Shown: piece by piece, positions 21,287 through 33,129 of the stretch
How positions within the stretch are numbered: the stretch's first letter is position 1
How the letters are laid out: each line of letters opens with the position of its first letter
NCBI GenBank assembly: GCA_026168455.1
Contig: CM047430.1
Span: forward strand, 5,045,448-5,109,447
Reading direction: 5' to 3'
Length of the DNA stretch: 64,000 nt
Source of the DNA: Theocolax elegans
Lineage: Eukaryota; Arthropoda; Insecta; Hymenoptera; Cerocephalidae
Program-made: the position numbers and the translations under genes
Notes under the pieces: model-generated
Databases searched by the model: none
The model's input: only the letters and a program-made list of their open reading frames with translations
Told to the model about the DNA's origin: nothing

Positions 21287-22043
21287 TTTTCTTATGCATT
21301 TGATTTATGCCTATATGACAATAATGTTGATGTATATCCTTTATAAATTTTTTACTAAAATCTTCTGAGAGTATAATTTTCTTCCTATTTTTCATTTTTT
21401 TATAGTATATTTTGTCTTTTAAAAACAATAAATTTTTTTTCTTTTGTATATCTGTATTTATTTTTTGATCTTTTTGAATATCGTCTAATTGTATTAAGTT
21501 CACAATTTTTATACTTTCTTCTTCATTTTCGTGTGGGTCTAATACTGGATTTCTACTTAAGCAATCAGCTTCTAAGTTGTATTTTCCTGGAGAATATTTT
21601 ACTTCGAAGTTAAATTGTGATAGATAATACGTTAGATCACCTAGTTCTTCATCTGTTCTAGCTTTTATATTCATATTTTCTAGTGGCTTATGATCTGAAA
21701 AAATTGTAAATTTTTTTCCGATAAGCCTTTGTTGCCAAAATTTTACTGCTTCTTTTATCGCTAGGCATTCTAGAAAAATAGCTTTCTTTCTTTTTTGTAC
21801 TTCATTTAATTTTTTTGAAAAATATGCTACTGGTTTTTCTTCATTGTTTGCTTGAAGTAGTTTTAAAACTGCTCCTACACCTTGCAAGCTTGCATCCGTA
21901 TAAATACGTATCGGTAAATCCGGATCGAAAATTGCTAAAACAGGTTGAGAACAACGTAGCTCTTTCATGTGTTGGAATGATTTTTGACATTTTTCCGACC
22001 AAACGAATTTTTGTTCTTTTCTTAATAAATTATGTAAAGGATC
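21204..22043 (-). pseudogene. Gypsy-2 RNase H region
   Basis: IYTDASLQGVGAVL, FLECLAIKEAV and FSDHKPLE mark RNase H; YCHIGINQ follows as the HH half of the integrase zinc domain. It shares frame with the RT part but is separated from it by one in-frame TGA at 22044-22046. Confidence 0.9.
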
Positions 22044-22046
22044 TCA

Positions 22047-23410
22047 TATGATCGAGTTTCTTGGAATATATTTATTATAAAAATTTATTTTTCCTAAGAA
22101 TTGTCGTATATTCTTTTGTGTTTTTGGAATAGGAAAATTTTTTATTGAAATTAAATTATCTTTTAATGGACTAATTGAATTATTTCTTATAATGTGACCT
22201 AAATATTTTACTGAGTCTGCTGCAAAATTGCATTTTGATAGTTTTAATCTGAAACCTTCCTCTAATATTGCATTTAATAGTTTAGTTAAATGGTCTATGT
22301 GTTCTTGAAATGTTTTTGAAAAAACTAGAATATCGTCTATATAATTTACTGTAAAATCCAGAAGTTTATGTTTTCTAATTATACTACTCAATATTCTTTG
22401 AAAAATCGCTGGTGAAGTTTTCAATCCAATAGGTAAACAAGTCCATTGAAAATGTCCTTCTTGTGTTACAAAAGCTGTTTTATGTTTGTATTCTATCCGT
22501 AAAGGAATTGACCAAAATGCTGAGTTTATGTCCAGTGTTGAGAAAAATTTACAATTTCTTGTTTTTTCGACTAAGTCTTTAATTAATGGAAAAGGTTGAG
22601 ATTGAGGTGTAATAAGTTTATTTAAATCACGAAAATCTATACATATTCGTGATTTTTTATTTTCGTCTTTTTTATATGCCAAAGTTACTGGGGCAGCGAA
22701 CGGACTGTATGATTCTTCAATTAGATTTTTCTCTAGCAATTTTGCAATTTGTTTTTCAATTTCTTGTTTATCTTCAATACTATATCTATAGGGTCGCTTA
22801 CTACAATATTTTTCTATAACCATATCAATTCGAGCTTCATAATCTTTTACAGTCCCTATATCATATTTATCCTTAGAAAAAATTGATTTATATTTATCAA
22901 TGAGTTTGTTAATTTCAGATTTTTCCATTATATCTAAATGGTTTATCAAAATTTTGAAACTATTTTCCTTTATATGTTCATTAAAGTTTATTACGTATTC
23001 ATTTTTTTCTTCTAATATATTTATATTAGTATTTATATCTTTATTATTATTATTTGAAATGTCACTAATTTTTTGTGAAATTTTTAAATTTTCCTCTTGG
23101 ATTAAATTAAATTTTTGTATGCAATCTAATCCGATAATAAAGTCGCCTTCAAAACTTTCATTATTTACTATAAAAGCGTTAATTTCTTTTTCTATATCAA
23201 AAATTTTTGCTTTTATTGTTATCATTCAATTTGTTTTCTTCACACCATTAATCGTTTTTAAATTTGCATTATAACTTCTATATTCTTTTTGTTTTTGTAA
23301 ACGTATTAATCTTGAGTTTATTAAGGAGACATTAGAACCAGAGTCATAAACACCAAGTACGTCCAATGTGTTATTTATCTTAACTTTAATTTTGATTAAT
23401 GGTGGAATTT
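22047..23410 (-). pseudogene. Gypsy-2 protease and reverse transcriptase
   Basis: Protease region 23410-23226 has VYDSGSNVSLI (DSG active site), then an in-frame TGA. RT follows with ICIDFRDLN, FSTLDINSAFWSIPL, FQWTCLPIGLKTSP and catalytic YIDDILVFS, then QFLGKINFYNKYI. RT catalytic residues intact. Confidence 0.92.
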
Positions 23411-24539
23411 TTAGTTTTTTGGATCCGTATTATTTAATTCTACTTCTAATTCAGTATTATTTACATTTCTAATTAGATCTTTATCTCTTTTACCGTCTTC
23501 TTTAGGTTTAAACCAGCATAAAGATTCAGGGTGATACCGAGACCCCTTATTTAATTTCTCGCAAATCTTGCATGGTTTAAATTTTTCATTTTTTTCTTTC
23601 AAATTAGAGTTTACATTACTATGATTTTGCTTATCATTAGGCTTTCTATACATTAAATATTCTAGTTTACCAATTTCATTAAAAAGATCTTCAGTTGATT
23701 TAAGATTTTCTGTATTAATCATATCTGATACAACATTTGGTAAACCTATAGCTTTAGTATTAATCAATGTGCATATATCAGTTGATTTGTTCATTTCTAA
23801 TAAAAGTCTTTCTTTTTTTAATGCATAATCTAGTAATGAACCCGTTTTATATTTATACAATAAAGCATACCTGATTGAAGTCCAACCTTTATTTGCATAG
23901 GTTTCATAAAAATTTTCTTTCCATTTTTTCCATTCTGAATTTAATGTGAGTTTTATAAGCATAGAGCTGTACCAGTCCAAACAAGATTTATCTAAAAATA
24001 AGCTAAAAATGTCGATTTTTTCTTCTTCTTGCGTTATATCGAAACGGTTACATTCTTTTTCAAAAGTATCAATCCATTGATTTGGATTCTGATTTTTGCC
24101 TGTGAACTTTTCTATGACAAATTTTTCTGAAAGTTTTTTAAAATTATGACCGTTACTTTGAGATTAGGTTTCAGCAATTTTTCCTAAGATTTTTACTAAT
24201 GAGCCTTCTGTAATATTAGTATGTTGTAATTCATCTGTTATTTCTTCCAAAAAGAATTTCTTCAAATTGCATGTTTCCATCCTCGTCTATGTAGGTTTCC
24301 GATAATTCTTTTGTTAAAGTAATCCATATATTTCGTTTTTGATGTCTTTTACGTAATGATTTTTTTACTTTTATAAATGCTGGTGTATTTAAAATTAGTT
24401 TGTGTAAGTTTGCTGATTGTAACTCTTCCGGAATACCAAATATTTTATTTTCTGTTGTGGTGATTGAGGTTATGGCAATAAAATTTGATTTATTATCACT
24501 AGAAGCTTTTACTACAAATCCAAACTTTAATTTATCCAT
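23411..24539 (-). pseudogene. Gypsy-2 gag
   Basis: N-terminal part (24539-24231) starts MDKLKFGFVVKASSDN and parallels the Gag start at 63437. A middle part contains stops; the C-terminal part (23980-23411) has LDWYSSMLIKLT and a knuckle-like C-KIC-...-H-PESLC with long spacing. Broken by stops near 24165-24230. Confidence 0.85.
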
Positions 24540-24579
24540 ACTTATTATTTATTAATGTTCAAGAACTGTCGTTTTATAA

Positions 24580-24903
24580 TGTGTTAACCCTTTTTTTATG
24601 TAGGGATTGCTATAAATGATTAACTAAATTGTTTCTCTGTAAAACAAAGTTTATTTATGATTTTATTATTTATCTAATAATTTACACTTTTTATGTAATT
24701 GTACAATACTTCTTACCTGTAAAATAAAGAAACGACATTTAAAGCCAATTTATCCTTTGTGCAATTTCCCGTTTTATAGGTAACACAATTTATTATTCAA
24801 TTCATTATATTTTACATATGCTACGTTTAATTAATTTATTTAACACGTGTCTATGGCTTATTTCTTCATATCAGTTTTCCACTTTATCACAGGTTGGTGG
24901 TTA
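24580..24903 (-). repeat. Gypsy-2 5' LTR, left part
   Basis: Matches 19877-20189 apart from substitutions and a ~13-bp insertion near 24806. Interrupted at GTTA by Gypsy-3; the remainder is 33130-33224. Confidence 0.93.
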
Positions 24904-25179
24904 TGTGGGGTTTGGTGTATGTGTGTAAGACACCGTTTACGCGGCCCCACACGTCCGCGTTGCCAGGTCGAGAGGATGGAGTGCGAGGTAGTAATCTAAA
25001 ACAAGTGTTTCGTTAGTAATTGCTTTATTGAGGCTATCGTCCGCAATATGCGGACTCATGTGTCGAAGGTTCAGACGCGACTGACTGGACAAGAAGCTTC
25101 TCTGCAGCTCTCGCTCGCTGTTCGACAGCGCTAGTTACGCCCTCTGGTTGCGGTGAATCTACAGGGTCGCCTGCCCACA
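24904..25179 (-). repeat. Gypsy-3 3' LTR
   Basis: 276 bp, TGTGGGCAGG...CCCCACA in minus orientation; a T/C/A-rich plus-strand run from 25180 (GTACTCCCCCCTA) is the polypurine tract in minus orientation. Confidence 0.95.
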
Positions 25180-25292
25180 GTACTCCCCCCTAAATGACGA
25201 CCTGCATAAAATGCATCCTAGGTCGGTATTGACATTGGTGAGGTCCTGTCATTTGTTTAAACATTTATTCATATTTTTCTTATACTACGCTC

Positions 25293-26330
25293 CTATGTAC
25301 GCCGAAAGGTAAAATCAAAACATTCCTCGTTAACCACGCATTCCCGGTGTTGCATAAACTGCCTCAAATTCAATTTCGGGACTACTAATTTACAGTTCTT
25401 TAATTTCACATTGCACTCTTGGGTGCGTCTCATTACGCTCTGTATAAACTCTAAATTTAACACTTTTGTGCGCTTTTTACCTAACTTATTTACAATGTTT
25501 AATTTCTTTAACGGTGAATTGATTAACTTATTCAGCGTATGATTAATTTGAACAAAATAATCGAGTTTAAGTTCCTCGAGAGAGCTGTGCAGTGACAAAT
25601 CAATATGTTCAGAGATCGCTATGCCGCAGAAATCGCAATATTTTGCTGCAGTGGTGCAGCTAACAATTTTCTGAATCGCATTTCTCACAAATACATTGTT
25701 ACTCAACTCCAAGTATTTTATACGAGTGGTATCGAATAGATTCCTCTGATTAATAAACGTGTCCTGCATTTCTTGCACGTGTGTAAACTTGAATGTTAAC
25801 GCTTCAACAACATTATCTTCATTACAAATATCTTCCATAATTGTTGAAAGATGTACCAAATTATAGATGCTCGCGCAGTCAATTATTTGTAACTCCCAAA
25901 CTTGTCTATTGTCACGGATAAACTTTCGAAGTGCTGACGCTGACAACATCCTACAACCCAGGAGTTTTAGAGACGTTAACTGTTGTGATGCTTGTAATTG
26001 GTTCGCTCTGAATTTATCGTTATTTACAATCATCAGTGATTTACACGTCGCAAATTCTTTAAGGACGGTGTCACACAAATCGCTCGTGCCTCTCAGGCTT
26101 AACTCCTGTACGTCAAAGTACGATGCAATTTTTCTTAACATGACTATTGATATTTCACAACTGTTAAATGCTAATTTACGCAACCTGCGTTTACGACCTA
26201 TTTCTCCCGGTTCTGTACCATACATGTATTGATTTTCGGCTATTCGCATAATCACCGGTGCAGGTACAACTCTGTTGCCCCTTTCAAAATTGATGCTAAC
26301 GAATTTGAAAACTTTTGAATCAAAAATCAT
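25293..26330 (-). CDS. Gypsy-3 accessory ORF: leucine-rich-repeat-like protein
   Basis: 345 codons in the position where an env gene could sit, between integrase and 3' LTR. Not retroviral in look. It has recurring short beta-strand/leucine motifs typical of LRR solenoids (cysteine-containing or F-box/LRR style): LRKLAFNSC (50-58), VQELSLRGT (74-82), LTSLKLLGC (118-126), VWELQIIDC (144-152), IKYLELSNN (204-212), LEELKLDYF (251-259), LKKLNIVNK (274-282). No signal peptide, membrane segment or coiled coil is evident, so it is unlike an envelope. It is in frame with the 232-codon ORF just upstream; a single TGA separates them. The retention of an open 345-codon frame in an element whose pol is broken is notable. 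Origin (captured host gene) and role (binding a host factor) are inference. Confidence 0.7.
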   Translation of the reverse strand: MIFDSKVFKFVSINFERGNRVVPAPVIMRIAENQYMYGTEPGEIGRKRRLRKLAFNSCEISIVMLRKIASYFDVQELSLRGTSDLCDTVLKEFATCKSLMIVNNDKFRANQLQASQQLTSLKLLGCRMLSASALRKFIRDNRQVWELQIIDCASIYNLVHLSTIMEDICNEDNVVEALTFKFTHVQEMQDTFINQRNLFDTTRIKYLELSNNVFVRNAIQKIVSCTTAAKYCDFCGIAISEHIDLSLHSSLEELKLDYFVQINHTLNKLINSPLKKLNIVNKLGKKRTKVLNLEFIQSVMRRTQECNVKLKNCKLVVPKLNLRQFMQHRECVVNEECFDFTFRRT

Positions 26331-26357
26331 TTTATCAATATAGTCGTCAGATTTATA

Positions 26358-27056
26358 TCAGTCTACGTTCGCGTCAAAGGCTACCTCATTGCCGTGTAAA
26401 GTTGTACTAAAATAACACGCGTGATAAAGCGTGAAAAATTCTGCCGCCGTTAATCGCGAAGTTACGGTACTAGCTAACGCTAAATTGCCAAAAACATTGG
26501 TAAAATATTCTTCCGATTTAAAATTTTTACTCCTGTTCTTCTTGAGCTCTTTTACATCGTGAATTAGATCGGGTTTTACTTTGACTACATCCGTGTGACC
26601 CTTATCATCCCTAATCATTAATTTATGTAAGCATGATGCTGGTTGAATTCTGAATGACGCTGTTAACGTTTTACACTCTATAATGAACGTGATCTTACTA
26701 CTTTTACATATAATTTTTTTGATTTCGAAGTGGCTTGATTCGATTTCTACGTCGGTTATACATTTCATGATTACGGGCCTTTTAAAATAGCGAAACATGT
26801 TATACGCGAATAAACGAAGCGCGGGTTTCCCCTGCGCGAACAAGACGGGGTGGTGCATGTCAATATTAATGTCGTGAGGTACCGATCCGCGTAGCATTTT
26901 TCGCTGTAACGGCCTTCTGCGCTCCTCGAACTTCTCTTTGACTTCTCTCTCATAATCCTCGACGTATAGTTCGACCGTAAAACAATCGTGCCTGATCTCA
27001 TCTGACGTCGCTTCCGCCTTGTATTGGCTCACTCCTTGGAGCAGTCTCGTTTGCAT
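26358..27056 (-). CDS. Gypsy-3 accessory ORF, N-terminal part, unknown
   Basis: 232 codons starting MQTRLLQGVSQYKAEA directly after tandem stops, ending at TGA 26358-26360. The same frame resumes into the LRR-like ORF within ten codons, so both were probably one protein of about 585 residues. Charged N-terminus (EREVKEKFEERRRPLQRK), no recognised domain, no signal peptide. With stops upstream it would need its own spliced or subgenomic mRNA. Confidence 0.6.
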   Translation of the reverse strand: MQTRLLQGVSQYKAEATSDEIRHDCFTVELYVEDYEREVKEKFEERRRPLQRKMLRGSVPHDINIDMHHPVLFAQGKPALRLFAYNMFRYFKRPVIMKCITDVEIESSHFEIKKIICKSSKITFIIECKTLTASFRIQPASCLHKLMIRDDKGHTDVVKVKPDLIHDVKELKKNRSKNFKSEEYFTNVFGNLALASTVTSRLTAAEFFTLYHACYFSTTLHGNEVAFDANVD

Positions 27057-27089
27057 TTATCACAGTTTCTTTCTTAATAGTTTTTTTCC

Positions 27090-27350
27090 CTAAAACAGTC
27101 TGAACATAACGTTCTTTCTTATTTTTACGGTAGATACGCGTGACTCTATACAGTCTATATTTTCAGTCTTCCTGTTTCTTTTTAGAATACTAGGAATAAA
27201 TTTTTTCTTTTTTATCACAGTAGGTTGCAAATTTGCAAGCGGTTCCGCGTTTCTTTCGTTCAAATTGAAAACTACATTTCGCGGTTGACTCGTCTTCCCG
27301 TTGTCTACTAAAATTTTATGTTTTACTAAACTTCTATTTCTATTTCGCAT
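27090..27350 (-). CDS. Small basic ORF after Gypsy-3 integrase
   Basis: 86 codons, Lys/Arg/Asn-rich (MRNRNRSLVKHK), same frame as integrase and the downstream ORFs. Possibly the remainder of the integrase tail or a leader of the accessory ORF; no family recognised. Confidence 0.3.
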   Translation of the reverse strand: MRNRNRSLVKHKILVDNGKTSQPRNVVFNLNERNAEPLANLQPTVIKKKKFIPSILKRNRKTENIDCIESRVSTVKIRKNVMFRLF

Positions 27351-27422
27351 GATATCCGCTGATTTGCGTGAGTCATTATTTATATCGAAGTTAATGGAAT
27401 TATCTCTGTTCGTTAAAATATT

Positions 27423-28620
27423 CTATGATGCTCTCACATCATGGTCACAAGCTGTACTGTCGTTGGCCTTCCTTCGCGTGTTAACTGCTGATTGTTTGTC
27501 AACACTATTTTCTTTATCCGCTTCTGCGTGAATTTGCGCTGTGGTAATTACAATATTTGCGCTGTTGCCAATGACAGTATCGCTTTGGTTATTAAAATTT
27601 CTGACGGTATTGTCATCGTCGTCATCAATATGTTTATTCTGTTTGCTAACATCGTTTTTACCATTGTCAATGTCATTTTGATTATTTTTTACATTGTCTG
27701 TCACCTCAGCGCGAATGAAATATGCTGGCTTTAAGTGCTCGGCATCTACTACTACATTTTGACCATTTCTTTCGATCGTAAAAGTACGTCCGTTTTCGGA
27801 TCGATCAATTACCCGATGGGGTCCCGCGTACGGTCTTTCTAACGCTGGCTTAATACGTTTAGTTAATTGTAAAACGTGTGTGCAGGATTTCAAGTCTTTG
27901 TATACGAATGGGCGCGATTTATTTTTGTGTTTTACCGGTACGGCCCTAACTCTTCGCATGTAGTCGCAGAATTCGTTCAGAAATGCGCTATTCTCAGCTT
28001 TGAATTCGTCGAAGACGCATAATTCTCCCGGAATGCGCAGAGATTTTCCGAATACAAAATCTGCTGGACACGCGTCCGTTTCTAATCTAACACGCGTTCT
28101 GAGGCTTAGTAATACCGTCGTAAGTACTCTTGCCCTATCTGCATTATCTGTATGATGGCACATTATCGCCGCTTTGAGGTCGCGGTGCCATCTTTCTACC
28201 ATACCGTTAGACGCTGGGTGATACGGTGTAGTGCGAATTCTTTTTATGCCCGTTAATTGCAATAATTCATTAAATAACCTAGACTCGAATTGTTTGCCCT
28301 GGTCAGAGGTTATATTAGCTGGTGCGCCATACCGCGCTATCCAATTATCGCAAAACGCTCGCGCCACTGTTGCTGCCGAGGTCTCGTATAAGGGGATCGC
28401 CTCAGGCCACATCGAGAATCTATCGATCATGGTGAGGATATATTTATACCCATTGCAGGCGCGTAAAGGTCCTACTAGATCTATATGTACGTGCATAAAC
28501 CTTTCGTCTGGTGTGATAAACCGCTCTGGCATAAACTTATTATGCCTCGATATTTTCGAACGTTGGCACGAAATACAGTTTCTACACCAGCGTTTGATAT
28601 CTTTGCTAATCGCCGGCCAA
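27423..28620 (-). pseudogene. Gypsy-3 integrase
   Basis: Contains the CC half of the zinc domain (CRNCISCQ), core residues in HVHIDLVGP, ITSDQGKQFE and NGMVERWHR, the KSLRIPGEL segment and GPHRVIDR. The tail is Asn/Asp-rich. An in-frame TAG near 28625 separates it from the HH half. Confidence 0.9.
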
Positions 28621-28624
28621 ATAT

Positions 28625-29362
28625 AGTACTACCTAACCATCCTATCGGTTGCTGTGGCGCTCGGATGTGCCAGATCGTGAAATAATTTAATGATTTCTTC
28701 GCGTAAGGATTTCGGAACGTAAGGACGCAACGAATCGCCTTACGTATCGCAGTAGAATTCTAAATGCTTACTCCCCCACGTTAATTTCTTTAATTTCAAC
28801 GAGAGTGTTGGATTATTAAGAATCTCCTTTAACTCATCGTCTTTTATTTGCTCTTCGCGCAATTTTTCGAGGCTTAACACGGTCGGAAACATAAACGCGT
28901 CTACGTGAGTTTCTTTATCGGCAACGTTTTTATCGACGGACGAATTAGCATCATTCTTTGTGATTTGAGTGTGACCAGTACTCGCGTCAACGCGTGATAA
29001 ACTATCCGCCACCGAATTATCGTCGTCTTTAACATACTCAATACGCGTGTCAAACTGGCTGATATATGCCAACTGACGCTCACGTCGGACCGGAGCTTTA
29101 TCTGTATTTTGTTTTAACGCGTAAATTAACGGTTTATGGTCCGTCAGAATAACAAAACTCGTGCCGTCAACGAAATAATAAAAATATCTGATAGCTTCAT
29201 AAATCGCTGTTAATTTGCGATCGTAAGTTGAGTACTTAGCTTGCGCGTTATTAAATTTTCTTGAGAAAAAGGCTAAGGGTCGCCAATTCCCGTCTATTTT
29301 TTACTCTAGAACGGCTCCCATTGCTACATCTGACGCGTCGGACACTATGCGCGTTTCCGCGT
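28625..29362 (-). pseudogene. Gypsy-3 RNase H region
   Basis: FVILTDHKPLIY-type residues near 29090-29150 and YVKDDDNSVADSLSRV (28980-29040) mark RNase H and its connection. It is in the integrase frame but shifted against RT; a frameshift lies near 29300-29380. Confidence 0.8.
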
Positions 29363-30800
29363 TCAATACGACAAATACGAGACGTCAATCAAACTCTTTC
29401 TTATTTTATCGAAGGCTTTAACGTCTTTTTCGTCCCATTCAATTACTCGTTTATCTTTCTTTTTAGAGCCTTTTAAGTGTCGATGTAACGGACGCTGTTC
29501 TTCCGCGGCGCGTGGTAGACTTTTCTTATAAAAGTTCACCATACCTAAAAACCTCTGCAATTCATTGACTGTCCGCGGTCGCGGAAACTCAGAGATACTT
29601 TTTATTTTCGCGTCGGTAGGTTTAAATCCGAATTTATTGACCTTATATCCCAGAAAATCGAGTTCTTTAACTCCGAACGAACACTTATCGAGATTTAATT
29701 TTAAATTCGCGTCTCTCAACCTTTCCATTACTACTTTTAGATGGTATTTGTGTTCTTTCACATTTCGCGAAGCTATTAAGATATCGTTTAAATAGACGAA
29801 AAGAAATTCCAAGTCGCCCTACACTTTATTAATGTATCGCTGGAATGTTTGACCCGCATTCCTGAAGCCGTAGCCCATAGCTAAATATTCGTAGAGCCCG
29901 AAGGGTGTTATAATTGCGGTTTTTTGCACATCCTCCGGCGCAATCGGTATTTGGTGGAACGCCTTGTGTAGGTCTAGCGATGTAAAAATAGTTTTCTTAT
30001 TTAAAAAATTCGGGAAGTCATGTAACTGCGGTACGGGGTAACGATCCGGGATGGTTACTGCGTTGAGTTTACGATAATCTCTGCATAATCGCCAATCTCC
30101 GTTTTTCTTTTTTACCATGTGTATTGGTGATGTCCACGGGCTATCAGACGGTCTACAAACACCTGCTTTACACAGTTTCTCTATTTCTACTTTAGCAGCC
30201 CTTGTTTTTTCTACGTTAAGCCGCCTAGCCTTGTGATAAATAGGTGGGCCCTGAGTCGCGATGTGATGCTCTATTCCGCATTTTGCGAGTTTTACAGGTT
30301 TATCTAAGCCGATAATTTCCGGGAATTTATTTAATATTTCCGCGTATTTGTGTTCGGGACTCACTATTGAGATTGCGTACACGTTCGCGCTTCGCGTATT
30401 ATCACATACGTATTCCCCCGTGTCACCTTTGACCAGCCTGCCTAACTTTAAGTTGGGAATCAGGGAGTGGTGTACGATCGCGTCACCCCCGAGTATCGGG
30501 TAAGGCACGTCGGCTATTTCAAATTGCCAATCGATTGCCTTTCTAAAACCGAAGTCTACAGTGCGCTTCGTAAAACCGTAGGTCTTTATACGCGTATTAT
30601 TTGCCGCGTGCAACTGAAGTACTAGTGACTTTCTCTTACATCCCGCTGGTCTTGGTACGACCGAAATATCAGCACCCGTATCTATTAAATATACATCGCG
30701 CGTATTTTTATCAGTAACATGGAGACGAATTGACGAGCTTCCCGGCGTTTTTGCCTCCGCAACGCCGGGAGCAATTAGTTTTCCGGAATCGCAATCGCTG
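29363..30800 (-). pseudogene. Gypsy-3 protease and reverse transcriptase, active site altered
   Basis: Protease [14 protein letters not shown] near 30680 is continuous with [45 protein letters not shown]. An in-frame stop at about 29819 follows. The catalytic box then reads YLNDILIAS: the first of the two essential Asp residues is Asn, which should abolish polymerisation. Confidence 0.9.
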
Positions 30801-30839
30801 CAACGGTCTATTCGCCCGTCTGTCCCGTATGCTTATTCT

Positions 30840-32103
30840 CTTTATTCACGTCCCCTTTATTGTACGTGCACCCGGTTGTGCAATAACGAGATTTCTCACC
30901 GTATTGATAGTGACCTCTGCATATTCAATTGCGTTTCGGCGATTTACTCCGATCCTTTCTCCCGTTGTTATTATTCGGCTGGCTACGCGATCTGCCGCGT
31001 CCGCGCTGGAACTGACGTCCCTGATTTGACGTTTTATTGCCATTTTCCCGAATTCTAATACTCTCGCGGTTGGCGTTGTTTGTACCTACATGCACGGCCG
31101 ATACCTCGGGTTCTGATACGGAGTTACCAGATATAGCATCGATCGCATCCACGCTTTGGGAATCTCTTTGCAAGATGTCGAAGATCGAATCGGCCTTATC
31201 TAAAATCTTTTCTTCGTTGCCCTTAGACAACTCGTCTTGAATATGCAATGCGATATTAGTTGGGATTCTATTTGCCCATAATTTGATAACGGATTTTCGC
31301 GGCATTAAATCGCTCGCGGCGTCAACTAGTTCATTGAAGTACGCGGAAGGTCTCCTATCTTCCAATTTAACATCTGTAACAAACCTATTCAATTTCTGTT
31401 CCGGAGTTTCCGTGTATTTCCGTAAAAATGCTAATTTAGCTGCTCGGTATTTATTGTCTGCCGGCAGAGCTTTCAGAATGTCGAGGTTTTCGCGAGATAT
31501 TTCCTCGCCTAAATTCTTTAATAAATTACAATATTTAACTTGGTCAGAAATGATGTTATTCTCCTCAAACTGCGATTCTAGCATGGAAAACCATGCTACT
31601 GGCTCATGCCGCCAAAACAATTGAAATTTAATATTAATTGACCTTGATCTGTGAGCATTAGATTGTGAAATATTATTAAATCTTGGAAAATTGCTTTCTT
31701 GTGAACCGCGTGCAAATTCTATACTATTTAGTCCGAAAGCAAATAAATGGTAGGCCTAATACATCTCGATTATCCGTAAACTAATGTTTGGCACTTGACT
31801 AGCTACGTTATTGTTTGACCTTGTGTGAAGTTGTTGTTCAACTAAGCGCGTTAATTGCTCGACTTTGTTTCGGAGTTCAGTGTTTTCGTTGCGTAGGATT
31901 TCTAAATTTTGGTTATCGGGTTCTATTTCCATATCGGTGGAATTATTATTTGCGCCCGAATTTATCGCGTTTTCCATTTTCGCCGGTCTAAATTGCTTGC
32001 CGTTACGAAGATATGAATTACTTTCTTTCTCTAATGATGGCTGTGGCCACTCGTATGTTCCTACAAAACCTGACTCTTTTCTACGTCTTTTCGTCGTGTA
32101 CAT
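30840..32103 (-). pseudogene. Gypsy-3 gag
   Basis: N-terminal ORF 32103-31756 (ELRNKVEQLTRLVEQQ, coiled-coil-like), an in-frame stop, then the capsid part 31620-30925 with PVAWFSMLESQFEENN and an Arg/Asn/Gln-rich tail. After another stop comes the knuckle (C-RGHYQYGEKSRYCTTGC). Confidence 0.85.
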
Positions 32104-32838
32104 GAGCTTACAGGATTGCCCTACGGGTATATCGCAGATACCATAATCTTCGCTGTAAATCTAATTATTGCTCATGTACCTACGCGCTCGTTTTGCCTGA
32201 CTCTAGCTATTTACTTGTTTCGCATTGCTGCGCAAGCGGCCTGCCAGTTACCAAACAATAACAAGGTCGGACCTTAGCTGAATGGCACAAGCTACGGCCT
32301 ACGCCGAGCAACTCGCGCCGCAATGTCGAAAGTTCCTAACCCCGTACGAATGACCGCAACGAGCATTTGTTGCTCGTTCTGCGTTCATCTCGAATTTATG
32401 GGCGTGTGCATTAATTTGCTACTACTCGCCCAATAATAAGATATCGATCTTAGCTGAGCGCGCGAAGCCACGGTCTGCACCGAATCTCTGCACACGCGTT
32501 CTTATTTTGCATCATTTTATGCATCAAACCAGCTATTTTCATTCGTACGTTTGTGTGACACCGTCATAAACTTACTTTAACAAAAACTATGAAATCGCGT
32601 AATTTTATACCGGTCGATCAATTCTTCGTCATCGGCATTATACCTCCATGACGCTGTCTGTGAGAGAAGCGATGCTCGAAAGTCTGGCTGTACTCGATTC
32701 TCAGCTTCTGCGACGTAGGCAGTATCTCGCCGCTGTTTGACTCACAAAATGGCGGTCGGCACGCTGCGTACCGGTCGATCTCGTATCGGCCGCTGGCTCG
32801 TCCGCTCGGTGTGTCCACGCCGCTTGTGCTGATTAACA
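32104..32838 (-). other. Gypsy-3 leader
   Basis: Untranslated leader between gag and primer site. Two imperfect copies of a ~60-bp segment (CTTAGCTGA ... CACGGTCT) lie near 32260 and 32440. No gene. Confidence 0.6.
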
Positions 32839-32851
32839 GTCGGGGTCACCA
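32839..32851 (-). other. Gypsy-3 primer-binding site
   Basis: TGGTGACCCCGAC (minus) two bases inside the 5' LTR; the first 13 nt equal the Gypsy-1 site, then diverge (TGTTAAT instead of GTGAT). Confidence 0.75.
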
Positions 32852-32853
32852 GT

Positions 32854-33129
32854 TGTGGGGTTTGGTGTATGTGTGTAAGACACCGTTTACGCGGCCCCAC
32901 ACGTCCGCGTTGCCAGGTCGAGAGGATGGAGTGCGAGGTAGGAATCTAAAACAAGTGTTTCGTTAGTAATTGCTTTATTGAGGTTATCGTCCGCAATATG
33001 CGAACTCATGCGTCGAAGGTTCAGCCGCGACTGACTGGACAAGAAGCTTCTCTGCAGCTCTCGCTCGTTGCTCGACAGCGCTAGCTACGCTCTCTGGTTG
33101 CGGTGAATCTACAGGGCCGCCTGCTCACA
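32854..33129 (-). repeat. Gypsy-3 5' LTR
   Basis: 276 bp; about 11 differences from 24904-25179. Confidence 0.95.

Larger units (their letters stand above)
24904..33129 (-). mobile_element. Gypsy-3: LTR retrotransposon with extra 3' ORF
   Basis: 8.2-kb minus-strand Ty3/Gypsy element in the LTR of Gypsy-2, with 4-bp target duplication GTTA (24900-24903, 33130-33133); the empty site survives at 20186-20195. LTRs of 276 bp differ at about 11 sites (~4%). Order: LTR, primer site, leader, gag, pro-RT-RNase H, integrase, then about 2.1 kb holding non-retroviral ORFs, LTR. Multiple stops, a shift between RT and RNase H, and an altered RT active site show it is dead. Confidence 0.95.
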
